Positions 43,141 to 51,091 of a stretch of 64,000 nucleotides of DNA are shown here, one piece after another. The notes below the pieces were generated by a model. The model worked only from the letters and a program-made list of their open reading frames with translations. It did no database searches and was not told where the DNA came from. The DNA comes from Paucibacter sp. DJ2R-2. Lineage in GTDB: Bacteria > Pseudomonadota > Gammaproteobacteria > Burkholderiales > Burkholderiaceae_C. The position numbers and the translations under genes were made by a program. The DNA is taken from assembly GCF_025717675.1 (NCBI RefSeq), contig NZ_JAJIRT010000001.1:496001-560000 (forward strand), in the 5' to 3' direction. Positions within the stretch are counted from its first letter, which is position 1. Every line of letters begins with the position of its first letter.

Positions 43141-45750
43141 ATGAAGCGTGTATTGAGTTTGGCCGCACCCGCGCTGGGAGCGCTCATCGCTGGGTGCAGC
43201 AGCTTGCCGTTCGGCCAAGTCGCGAAGTACGACGCCACGCCCCACGCGGCGGTTGGCACGATCACGTTGTCCGATGCCAAGGTCTACAGCCGCGAGACCC
43301 TGATCAATGAACGGACCAAGGAAGTTGCCCGCCTTCAAAAGCTGATCGACGGCGTGGACCAGCAGGAATTCAAGCCAGACATTGTGCGAGAGACCGAGCT
43401 GATTACAGCTTTCGCCGCGTCGCTCGGGCTGCGCAGCGACCCAGCAGCCGGGCTGACGGCGCGCAGGGCAAAAGAGACGGCCGACGTGCAGCAGGAGATC
43501 TCGACGCTGCAACTGCAACTGCAGCTCGAGCAGCTGCGCAAGGACGCGGAGTTGCTGCGGTCCAAGCTGCCTGAGCAGACCGAGCCGCTGAATAAGGAAC
43601 TAGGGAAGCTGGCTGCCGACAAGCCCGCTGCTGCCGCAAGCGGTGTCACGGCACCGTCGGTTGACTACCTCTTGGGCAAGATTGACGCGACGCTGCTCAG
43701 CCTGAGGGAACGCTTCAACGCCGAAACCAAGCCCATCGCCCAAACGGCGGCTTCCTCCAATCCCTTCGACACGTTCCGCGACCGCCAGGCCTACCTTGAC
43801 ATGGTCCGCAGCGCGCGCAATGCCAGCGCATTGGATGAGTTGCATGACCTGGGCAACGCCGCGCTGATGCGCATCAACCTGCAGGCGGCAGTGATCCCCG
43901 ACCCAAACTATCCGAAGTCGCTTGGTGCAGTTGAGGTGGTGGTATCCGAGGAAACTTTCAACAACGATGCGAAATCCGCCTTCCTGCGCGAGTGGATGGA
44001 CCACATCAACAAGGATGGTCCAGCTCGGACAGCACAGCTTTTCAACGACTCGTCAGACGCAAAACGCCTGAACCGCGCCGGCAAGGTGGTGTTCTTGGCG
44101 GTCGGAGGCTATGAGTACGCATTGCCGCGCAGTGCGCCTGCTGGCCAACCGGACGCGCTGCTTGCCAACCTGCAAGCGGCGAGTTGGTCCACCAATCCAG
44201 ATCAGCGTGCCTCCCGCGGCCTAATGTCTGCTCACCAGGTCGCTGGCGGGTCCAAGGCGCCGATCTTTGCGGCCCTCTGCGATACGACCAAGGGCAGCAG
44301 CCTGCCAGCCAGGGAGCAGGCGCAGCAACTCGAACTCCAGGACGACGCCTACCAGGCTGAAGTTCGGGTGCGAACGTTCGAGATCGCGACCTGGCTTGAC
44401 CAGAGTCAAACCTCGCGTGGTCAGGGTCCCTTTGCGCTCGACGCAGCCAAAGGGCACGCCGACGCGACGGACTTCCTCAAGAGTCTTAACGCCATTCTCA
44501 CGGGCATTCCGGAGTGCGCCGGCTACAGCAGCCGATTGACGAAGCTCACCAGCGCTTTCGCGTGGGGGCAGTTGTTCGAGCAGCTCGACAAGGCATCCAC
44601 CAAAGGCAAGGCCCGTGTGTACGAAGTGGGGCCACGCGAACAGGTACAGCAGATGTCCACCGTGGCTCGTTCAGCCAGCAGTCTGATGCTCGCGGCCACG
44701 GTGGCGGCGAACTCTCCATCTTCGGGGACTGCCGCTGAGGCGGCTCTGGCCTACTCACGCCAGGCCATGGGCCGAGCAACGACCCTGGAGCGAATCCCGT
44801 CAGTGGTCGGCTACTCGGTGGGTGGCCAGCAGACCTTTGGCTGGGTGTTTGGTCCGCGGGCATGGCTCGATCCGAAAGGCAGAATCGATGTCGAGCAGGC
44901 GCTGAAACCGTACGACTTGTCTGTCGACCTTTCAGTTCCGACCTGGTGGCCGACCCTCAAGTTGAAAGTCACCTCCGTATGGGGACCTTCGCCGCAAGAC
45001 TTGGCATATGGCAGTCTGGCTTCGTCCGGTCGCGGAACGCGGCAGTTAGAGATCCCGATGGTGCGCCGAGCGCCGGACTACGACTGGTTCACGTACTCGA
45101 TCATAGGCGTACCGAGCCGGGCTCCCAAGATCGATTCCATCGTCGGCGGCGGTCCGATCAATGCCTGCAGTCCAACCACGCTGCTGATAGGTGGTCGCAA
45201 CCTCTGGCGCACAGACAAGGTGATTGTGCTGGGGCAACTGCTCGACGCTAACGCCGTCACGATCGCACCGGACATGGACGGCATCATCGTCAACGTCCCG
45301 GCGGTTCATCCGATTGCCGCACCGGGAGCGCTGGATGCCTTCCTCCATATCGTCACCCCGTTTGGGCGCGATAGGGTGGCCGTTGACTACCAGAAGGATC
45401 CGTCTGGCGAAGGCTGCAAGCCCAAGAAAGCTGAGGCTGCGGCAGATCCGACCAAGCCTGCCATTGCGGGTGTGCTGCCTAAGCCGTTGTACTTCATCGT
45501 TCCTTCCGACTTCACGATCACGGCCACCGGCACAGCGCTGGACAAGATCACGCAGGTCACTTTGCACAATCAGCGCGGGGATCTTGTGGAGCCGCGAACT
45601 GCCACAAGCCTGCAGGTCTCGTTCACGACTGCACGTACCGGCGGCATTCCCCCGGGTAAGAACATCGAGCTCATGTTCTACACCAAAGACAAGGACGGCA
45701 AGGTCGTGAAGGTGGGGGACCCGATTTCGGTCCGGATCACAAAGAAGTGA
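43141..45750 (+). CDS. Large coiled-coil lipoprotein with C-terminal Ig-like domains
   Basis: This is an 869-residue lipoprotein (lipobox ALIAGC, Cys19). Residues 60-150 form a charged coiled coil (LQLQLQLEQLRKDAELLRSK). Residues 220-620 are unfamiliar, and the C-terminus carries two Ig/IPT-like units, one starting PKIDSIVGGGPINACSPTTL and one PAIAGVLPKPLYFIVPSDFT. ATG 43141 has AAGGGA before it. It is probably a surface or periplasmic structural protein. The following small gene starts 11 bp after the stop with GGAGG, so the two form an operon. Confidence 0.7.
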   Translation: MKRVLSLAAPALGALIAGCSSLPFGQVAKYDATPHAAVGTITLSDAKVYSRETLINERTKEVARLQKLIDGVDQQEFKPDIVRETELITAFAASLGLRSDPAAGLTARRAKETADVQQEISTLQLQLQLEQLRKDAELLRSKLPEQTEPLNKELGKLAADKPAAAASGVTAPSVDYLLGKIDATLLSLRERFNAETKPIAQTAASSNPFDTFRDRQAYLDMVRSARNASALDELHDLGNAALMRINLQAAVIPDPNYPKSLGAVEVVVSEETFNNDAKSAFLREWMDHINKDGPARTAQLFNDSSDAKRLNRAGKVVFLAVGGYEYALPRSAPAGQPDALLANLQAASWSTNPDQRASRGLMSAHQVAGGSKAPIFAALCDTTKGSSLPAREQAQQLELQDDAYQAEVRVRTFEIATWLDQSQTSRGQGPFALDAAKGHADATDFLKSLNAILTGIPECAGYSSRLTKLTSAFAWGQLFEQLDKASTKGKARVYEVGPREQVQQMSTVARSASSLMLAATVAANSPSSGTAAEAALAYSRQAMGRATTLERIPSVVGYSVGGQQTFGWVFGPRAWLDPKGRIDVEQALKPYDLSVDLSVPTWWPTLKLKVTSVWGPSPQDLAYGSLASSGRGTRQLEIPMVRRAPDYDWFTYSIIGVPSRAPKIDSIVGGGPINACSPTTLLIGGRNLWRTDKVIVLGQLLDANAVTIAPDMDGIIVNVPAVHPIAAPGALDAFLHIVTPFGRDRVAVDYQKDPSGEGCKPKKAEAAADPTKPAIAGVLPKPLYFIVPSDFTITATGTALDKITQVTLHNQRGDLVEPRTATSLQVSFTTARTGGIPPGKNIELMFYTKDKDGKVVKVGDPISVRITKK

Positions 45751-45760
45751 GGAGGCTCCC

Positions 45761-46189
45761 GTGAACAACATTGATTCCGGCGTGGTGCGCCGTCGAGACT
45801 CTGGCGTGTGGGAGATCGTGGACGGGGCTGAAACAGTGCTGGCCCGATACAGCCACGCGGCGTTTCCGGACATCGTCGCGGGTTCTGATGTCTATTTCGT
45901 GCGCAATCCGGCAGACGGGAGGGCAGCCATCAACGTCCAACCGGTGATGCTGGTCGACGAAAGCGTGGAGGCGGCCGCACCGACCAACGGCTACAACAGC
46001 TCGGCTGAGGCCAGGCTACGCAGCTTCATCATGGATCGATTGCTGGCTGCGACAAGGCTGGCCGGCGACCCAAGGAAAGCCATCCTCCGTGAGTTAGCTG
46101 AGACCATGGACGAGATCAAGTCGGCTGCCGAGAAATCGCGCTCGAAGAAGGTCACCCTCGTACTGCTGACGTCCCTGAGTATTCCCTGA
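45761..46189 (+). CDS. Hypothetical protein co-transcribed with the large lipoprotein
   Basis: This 142-residue protein starts at a GTG with GAGGAGG upstream. The N-terminal 60 residues are beta-rich and the C-terminal third is a charged helix (ILRELAETMDEIKSAAEKSR). No motif is recognised. Its placement 11 bp after the lipoprotein gene suggests a partner protein. Confidence 0.6.
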   Translation: MNNIDSGVVRRRDSGVWEIVDGAETVLARYSHAAFPDIVAGSDVYFVRNPADGRAAINVQPVMLVDESVEAAAPTNGYNSSAEARLRSFIMDRLLAATRLAGDPRKAILRELAETMDEIKSAAEKSRSKKVTLVLLTSLSIP

Positions 46190-46304
46190 TCGCCTGAGAA
46201 GCTTCCTCTCGGAGCGACGGCGGCATTACTGGTAACGCGGTGCGCCAGCCAGATCGTTTTGTACTGGCCTGCTTTGTTCGCCGCCGCTGGCGGTCATCAA
46301 ACAC

Positions 46305-47051
46305 ATGGAAGGATTTAATGTGGACATCAAATGGGATTCTGCTGATTACGGAATTGAAAGCACCTACCGCAGCCTCAGATATTTCGCAGCTATTTCCCTG
46401 ATTCTTATGCCCGCTCTTATTCCACTCGTCAGTGGCGTGCCACTCCAACAATCTCTGAGCGCCTACTACTTCGCCTTGCCCGACGGTGGCACTCCGAGAA
46501 CGCTGTTCGTGATGTTCCTGTCCTTTCTCGGGTGCATACTGCTTGCCTATCGCGGCCTTACGCAACTGGACAATTACATCCACAACCTCGCAGGCGTGTT
46601 TTCTCTTGCTGTTGCCCTCTTTCCTATGGCTTGCCTCCAAAAACATTGCATTCCTGGCTTAGGACCAACTTGGATTCATGGACTCTCTGCAGGACTGATG
46701 TTTGCCGGCGCCCTCGCTTCGGTTGCATATGCGGGCGGCAAACCATTACGAGACAAGCTCAACGAGGTAGGTGATCAGAAGTTGATCGACAGACTGCTGC
46801 AAATTCGACTATTGTCTGGCGGTTTTATGTTGGTCGGCATCACAGCATTCGTCTATGGCGCGATCGAAAAACTCGATACCCCCTATGTCTATTGGGTCGA
46901 ATATTTGGGATTTGCTTGGTTTGGAATCTATTGGCTTCGTCTAATGATTTTGATTGACGACTTGAACACGAAAGACGATTCGGCTCCAGAAGGTGCTTCG
47001 CGGACCTTGCGACTTCACGCGGCGAAAGGCGGGAAGGCGCGCCTGCCGTAG
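46305..47051 (+). CDS. Multi-spanning membrane protein (DUF998-like)
   Basis: This 248-residue protein has about six hydrophobic segments (for example AAISLILMPALIPLVSGV, LFVMFLSFLGCILLAY, LMFAGALASVAYAGG, GGFMLVGITAFVYGAI). Its overall look is that of DUF998-type proteins, but the match is not certain. Its AT content is clearly higher than that of neighbouring genes, which fits recent acquisition. Confidence 0.6.
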   Translation: MEGFNVDIKWDSADYGIESTYRSLRYFAAISLILMPALIPLVSGVPLQQSLSAYYFALPDGGTPRTLFVMFLSFLGCILLAYRGLTQLDNYIHNLAGVFSLAVALFPMACLQKHCIPGLGPTWIHGLSAGLMFAGALASVAYAGGKPLRDKLNEVGDQKLIDRLLQIRLLSGGFMLVGITAFVYGAIEKLDTPYVYWVEYLGFAWFGIYWLRLMILIDDLNTKDDSAPEGASRTLRLHAAKGGKARLP

Positions 47052-47270
47052 CGCCGGTGTCGCTCACTGCAGCGGCTGGCCTTTTGCCGGCCGGTAGAAC
47101 GGCCGTAAGCGGTCAGCCAAATCATGTTGACTTCGTGCGCCGAAGTCGCAGTCCTGAAGGAGTACTCAATTCGTCTAAGTAATGTACAGCGGCCGGAATC
47201 GCCAATCCGACGGCACCCGGAACACCAGACGCGAGACCAGGCCTTGAATTTCAAGGTCTGACGCTGCAAC
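47052..47270. other. Intergenic region with REP-like palindrome
   Basis: No gene is seen. At 47239-47260 CAGGCCTTGA and TCAAGGTCTG form an inverted repeat with a 2-base loop, matching the REP-like family. The AraC remnant tail follows directly. Confidence 0.5.
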
Positions 47271-47357
47271 GGGATGACGCCGCGCGAGTACCGAGCTTGG
47301 GCCAACTGAGGATTGACGAGGGTCAGGTCATGCTTTCAGATTCAAGGCCTGACCTCA
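47271..47357 (+). repeat. Right direct repeat of the accessory island
   Basis: Thirteen codons including the stop (GMTPREYRAWAN) end at 47309 and are followed by GGTCAGGTCATG…AAGGCCTGACC. The order and most bases match 42017-42105. Nothing upstream in frame looks like the rest of an AraC gene, so this is a second broken end. Confidence 0.6.
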
Positions 47358-47384
47358 ACTCCCTGACCCCAACTCCCCGTTCGC

Positions 47385-49043
47385 TCAGGCATTACCCGCG
47401 AGCGCCTTGCATTTGGCGAGATTCTTGAAAAGGCTTGCCGGATATGAGTCGGCAAAGTCTGATTTCACCAAATCGATGACTCTCTCGATCGTAGCCTGAA
47501 CAGCTGCTTGAACTTCGCCCTCACTTCTCGAAAAGGGTTTCGAGCTTGCGTACTCGAGCCTTCTGAGGGCGGCCCATTGAATGAACCGATTACCATGTAC
47601 GCAAATCAAGTTCTCACGCCCAGAGTACGTCGAGGTTGTGGCAGCAAGTGCCTGATCAACGATTCGCATTGCCTGAACCGCCTGCCACACCATCGGTCCT
47701 GTGACGCCAGAGTTGAAGAGTTGCTTATAAGGAGCTTTAGATAGGTCCTCCCAAAGCTTGCCAATCTCGCGCTTCGCTTGAACCGCAAGAGTCACGTCGA
47801 TGCTTGAACAGGCCAACGCGACAGTTGCCTCAGCTAGGTCAAATCGCTTTGCTGCGGTGCCCGTGCTTGCCCCAGATTTGTAGGCGTACTCGACACCTTC
47901 GATGTGCAACTCTTGGCGAATTCGCTCCTGCTGTGGATCCAAGGCAACAAAGTCGCGCTTCTCGATCGCATTCTGCGTGTTCGTGAATCGAGTAACTTCG
48001 GATGCGAACGGATCCGCGCTTTTCGCACTCGAAATGATTCTGACTGGCACCATCGCTTTGGCCACAGCCTCAGCATTCTGAGTCGCAGCCGCAAAGATGG
48101 AGCCCACGGTCTGTGCTCCGTTCACAACGCAAAAACCCGTGCACTCAAAGATTGCAGACTCAGAGGAATTTCCCCCAATGGGTTTTTTGGCCACGTCAGA
48201 CGCGACAGCAGTAATTCCGTTATTGAAGTACCAAAAGTCTTCAGGTCTTTGCACCAATGTGTCAACAATATCTTGATTGACGGCGCTGGTCCCAAGAAAC
48301 TGCCTCAGGTTCTTCTCGAACAGGCGCGGTCCGTTCGCTTTCATCCAGCCAGCGACGTCAGCAGCGCATACCTGTCCATACACCGCAAAGTGCGGCTCTC
48401 TCACCTGACCCCAGCCATACAGTTGCACTTCAGCAGAAACGGGGGCTCCGGCTAGCCCCGCCGCAACTGCCTTGTGCAGTTCGCTCTGCTTCAGAACTCG
48501 TAAGAACATTAGTTCGGAGGTGTCGTTTTGGGTTTCTACGTACGTGCTTAGCGCCGCCTCGACCTCTTCACTGAGCTCTTCCTGTCCTGTATGAGCAAGC
48601 ACGAGCATGAACTTTGCGTTCGCGTCGAACAAAGCTCGCTCAATGTCGGCCCTCTTCGTCTGCACTCGCTCATTGAGGCCGTCTAGATTGTTGTCAAGCA
48701 CCTTCTTTACACCCTCAATGAACTTGAGCACTTCGCCAAGTTCCATTGAGCCATGGCCGTCCTCATGCCATTTGGTCTGTACAAGGTAAAGCGTTAGCTC
48801 AGCAGCATTGAAATAAATGAGGTCGATGCCACCATCCTTCGAGCCATCAGTAATCGCCGATCCGAGTTCTGCGATTGGAGTCTCGGTCATATGGGAAGCA
48901 GCTAGTGCCCCCAAGCCTCGGGTCAAAAATGCCTTTTTTACTTGGCTGGTGTCTGAGTGATGCGCGTAGTCACTCATGTCGATGCGCCCCTTCAAGGTCG
49001 TCGACAGATACCCCTCGATTTGCGTAACGTGCAGCTTTGACAT
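47385..49043 (-). CDS. AIPR-family abortive infection protein with PD-(D/E)xK-like N-terminus
   Basis: This 552-residue protein carries the AIPR (abortive infection phage resistance) core: FWYFNNGITAV near residue 265, FCVVNGAQTVGSIFAAA and VRIISS, then TRFTNTQNAIEKRDFVALDP. The N-terminal 100 residues look like a restriction-endonuclease fold: Asp74 in GGIDLIYF, then Gln89-x-Lys91 in LYLVQTKW, a D-x14-QxK spacing. It probably defends against phage by cutting nucleic acid, although this is inferred from the family. It is lower in GC than its neighbours and lies at the edge of the accessory region. Confidence 0.8.
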   Translation of the reverse strand: MSKLHVTQIEGYLSTTLKGRIDMSDYAHHSDTSQVKKAFLTRGLGALAASHMTETPIAELGSAITDGSKDGGIDLIYFNAAELTLYLVQTKWHEDGHGSMELGEVLKFIEGVKKVLDNNLDGLNERVQTKRADIERALFDANAKFMLVLAHTGQEELSEEVEAALSTYVETQNDTSELMFLRVLKQSELHKAVAAGLAGAPVSAEVQLYGWGQVREPHFAVYGQVCAADVAGWMKANGPRLFEKNLRQFLGTSAVNQDIVDTLVQRPEDFWYFNNGITAVASDVAKKPIGGNSSESAIFECTGFCVVNGAQTVGSIFAAATQNAEAVAKAMVPVRIISSAKSADPFASEVTRFTNTQNAIEKRDFVALDPQQERIRQELHIEGVEYAYKSGASTGTAAKRFDLAEATVALACSSIDVTLAVQAKREIGKLWEDLSKAPYKQLFNSGVTGPMVWQAVQAMRIVDQALAATTSTYSGRENLICVHGNRFIQWAALRRLEYASSKPFSRSEGEVQAAVQATIERVIDLVKSDFADSYPASLFKNLAKCKALAGNA

Positions 49044-49230
49044 GGTGCCCCCTCGTCTTTAACTCGGAAGTATTGCAGATCAAGTCGCCGTGACCCGGCT
49101 ATTGATCACACAGCATCCAAGCGCCAGCCTTACGGCCAGGCGAGGACCAGAGGATCAGGCCCAAAGAACTCGAGGCGAAACTTGGCCATTCAACAACCAG
49201 AGGAGCCCGAAACACCGACCAAGTGCAGCC

Positions 49231-51039
49231 TCACTCCCACACCAACACCCCCGACACATTCCATGAACTGAAACTCGTCCCCTCGCGCGGCCCTTGCGGA
49301 ATCCGCACCGTCATGCGGTGCCGCCCGGCTTTCAAGTTACCGAGGTCGATGTAGATCGGGTTGGTTGCCGTTCCGGGGCACCAGTTGGAGCGGCTGATGT
49401 CGGAGGAGGACAGGCCGTCGTTGAAGTTGCCGGAGGCGGGGTTGAAGAGGCGGAAGGCGCCGCAGTCCTGGCGCCAGGGGACGAAGGAGAACACCTCTTT
49501 GCCGTTGAGAAGGATGGTGTTTTTCTTGGGCACGAATTCGTCGCCGTTGGTCCAGCCGCCGTGGCCGGTGCTGATGTAGCGCAGGCGGGCGTTTTTGAGC
49601 GGGCGGTCGAGGGTGAAATCCACCTCCAGGCCCTTGGGCTTGTCGAACATGGTGGCGTAGTCCTGCTCGGCCATCTCCATCACATTGGTGGTGTTGAACA
49701 GCGGGATCAGGCGCGGAGCTGAAGAAGAAGAAGCCGAAGAAGCCGCTGCACCCGTGCTCGGGCTCACCGGCTTGGAGAACATGGCGGTGGCGGCGTCGCT
49801 GGGGTGGATGGTGAGGTTGAGATCCAGCTTGTGGCCGCCCTTGTCGTAGTTGCCGATGAACACGCCCAGGGCCAGTTGCTGGCCCGAGAGGCGCTGGGCC
49901 AGATCGGTGATGTCCATGCGGTAGGGCGCGGCCTCGTGCCAGGTCTTGCCCTTGAGCTGCAGGTGGTTGTAGTGCTTGACGCCAAAGGGCGTGAAGAAAC
50001 GCATCAGCTCGATCAGGGGCGCATAGTCCTCGGTGGCGACCACGCCGCGGTAGGTCCGGTCATTGCCGTTCTGATAGGCCGGCAAGGCGGCCACGCCGCG
50101 CTGCAGGCCGTCCAGGAAGGTGCGCGTGGCCTTCTTTCCCTTCTCTGGATCCTTCGTGCCCAGCGGGATCACAAAGACCGAGCCGGTGCGGTCATACGCA
50201 TCGCCGTTCGAGCGGGCGAGAAGATCCACAAACACCTGGCTGCCCGGCGCGATCTCGGGCAGCTGCACGGTCTTGAGCACCACTGTACCGTTTGCGTAAC
50301 GGGTCACGCCCTCGCGTGGCTCGCGGTCCTCGCCCGAGAAGTTGACGATCTGGTCCTGGAACACCGGAATGGTGGTGAAGCGGCTGCGCCAGACGCGATC
50401 TTTGTAGCTGAGGCCGTCGAGCAGCGGCGCGGCCTCAACCTTCCCACCCTGCGCCATCTCGGCCAGATCCAGGCCCTGGAAGGGCTCGATCTGCGTGGCG
50501 CTGATGACGAAGTTGCCGTTGCGCACCAGCTCCAGCACCAGGCCCAGCTGGTGGCCCAGCACGGTGGGCGCGCCGGCCGCGGGCAGCTCGGTCGTGTACC
50601 AGAGCTCGATGGTGTTGGAGTTCACCACCGTCTTGGCCTTTTTGCAGCGGTAGCCGAGGATGGTGCGCGTCTCCTCGCTGAACTCGTAGCTTTGCTTGGG
50701 CAGCGATTCGCGGTCCAGGGTGGCGATGCCCTCCCCTGGGCTCAGGCGCGCCAGCTGCAGCAGCTCTTGCGCGGCGGGCTTGATGAACTGCTGCTCGAAG
50801 GGAAAGCCGGCCTTGCCGGCCAGGATGGCCTCGGAGCTGATCAAGGCCTCGCCCTTGGCGGCGAACACCCAGATCGGGTCCTGGCCTTCGACCGGCTTGC
50901 CGTTGTAGCTGCGCTGGTAGCGCAGCTTCCAACCCTCGGTGGGCGCGGCCAGCACCAGGCTGGGCGCCAGGGCTGCCAGTGCGGCCAGCAGAACGCCGGC
51001 CAGGCGGGCTTTGTTGAAGATCAGGCGTGTCGTGCGCAT
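49231..51039 (-). CDS. PNGase F-like peptide-N-glycosidase with an extra N-terminal domain
   Basis: This 602-residue exported protein has a signal peptide (AGVLLAALAALAPSLVLAA). Residues 30-210 resemble the GLPGLI-type beta domain (GWKLRYQRSYNGKPVEGQDP, ILGYRCKKAKTVVNSNTIEL). Residues 230-602 match the two PNGase F jelly-rolls: SNGDAYDRTGSVFV, RYISTGHGGWTNGDEFV, SFVPWRQDC and SRSNWCPGTATNPIYIDL. PNGase F hydrolyses the amide bond between Asn and GlcNAc and so frees N-glycans from glycoprotein. It is last in the receptor operon. ATG 51039 has AGGA five bases upstream. Confidence 0.82.
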   Translation of the reverse strand: MRTTRLIFNKARLAGVLLAALAALAPSLVLAAPTEGWKLRYQRSYNGKPVEGQDPIWVFAAKGEALISSEAILAGKAGFPFEQQFIKPAAQELLQLARLSPGEGIATLDRESLPKQSYEFSEETRTILGYRCKKAKTVVNSNTIELWYTTELPAAGAPTVLGHQLGLVLELVRNGNFVISATQIEPFQGLDLAEMAQGGKVEAAPLLDGLSYKDRVWRSRFTTIPVFQDQIVNFSGEDREPREGVTRYANGTVVLKTVQLPEIAPGSQVFVDLLARSNGDAYDRTGSVFVIPLGTKDPEKGKKATRTFLDGLQRGVAALPAYQNGNDRTYRGVVATEDYAPLIELMRFFTPFGVKHYNHLQLKGKTWHEAAPYRMDITDLAQRLSGQQLALGVFIGNYDKGGHKLDLNLTIHPSDAATAMFSKPVSPSTGAAASSASSSSAPRLIPLFNTTNVMEMAEQDYATMFDKPKGLEVDFTLDRPLKNARLRYISTGHGGWTNGDEFVPKKNTILLNGKEVFSFVPWRQDCGAFRLFNPASGNFNDGLSSSDISRSNWCPGTATNPIYIDLGNLKAGRHRMTVRIPQGPREGTSFSSWNVSGVLVWE

Positions 51040-51091
51040 CGTTGTCCTCATTCTTCTCGTCTTGTTGCTCTTGGCAATCTGCCCGCTCGCC

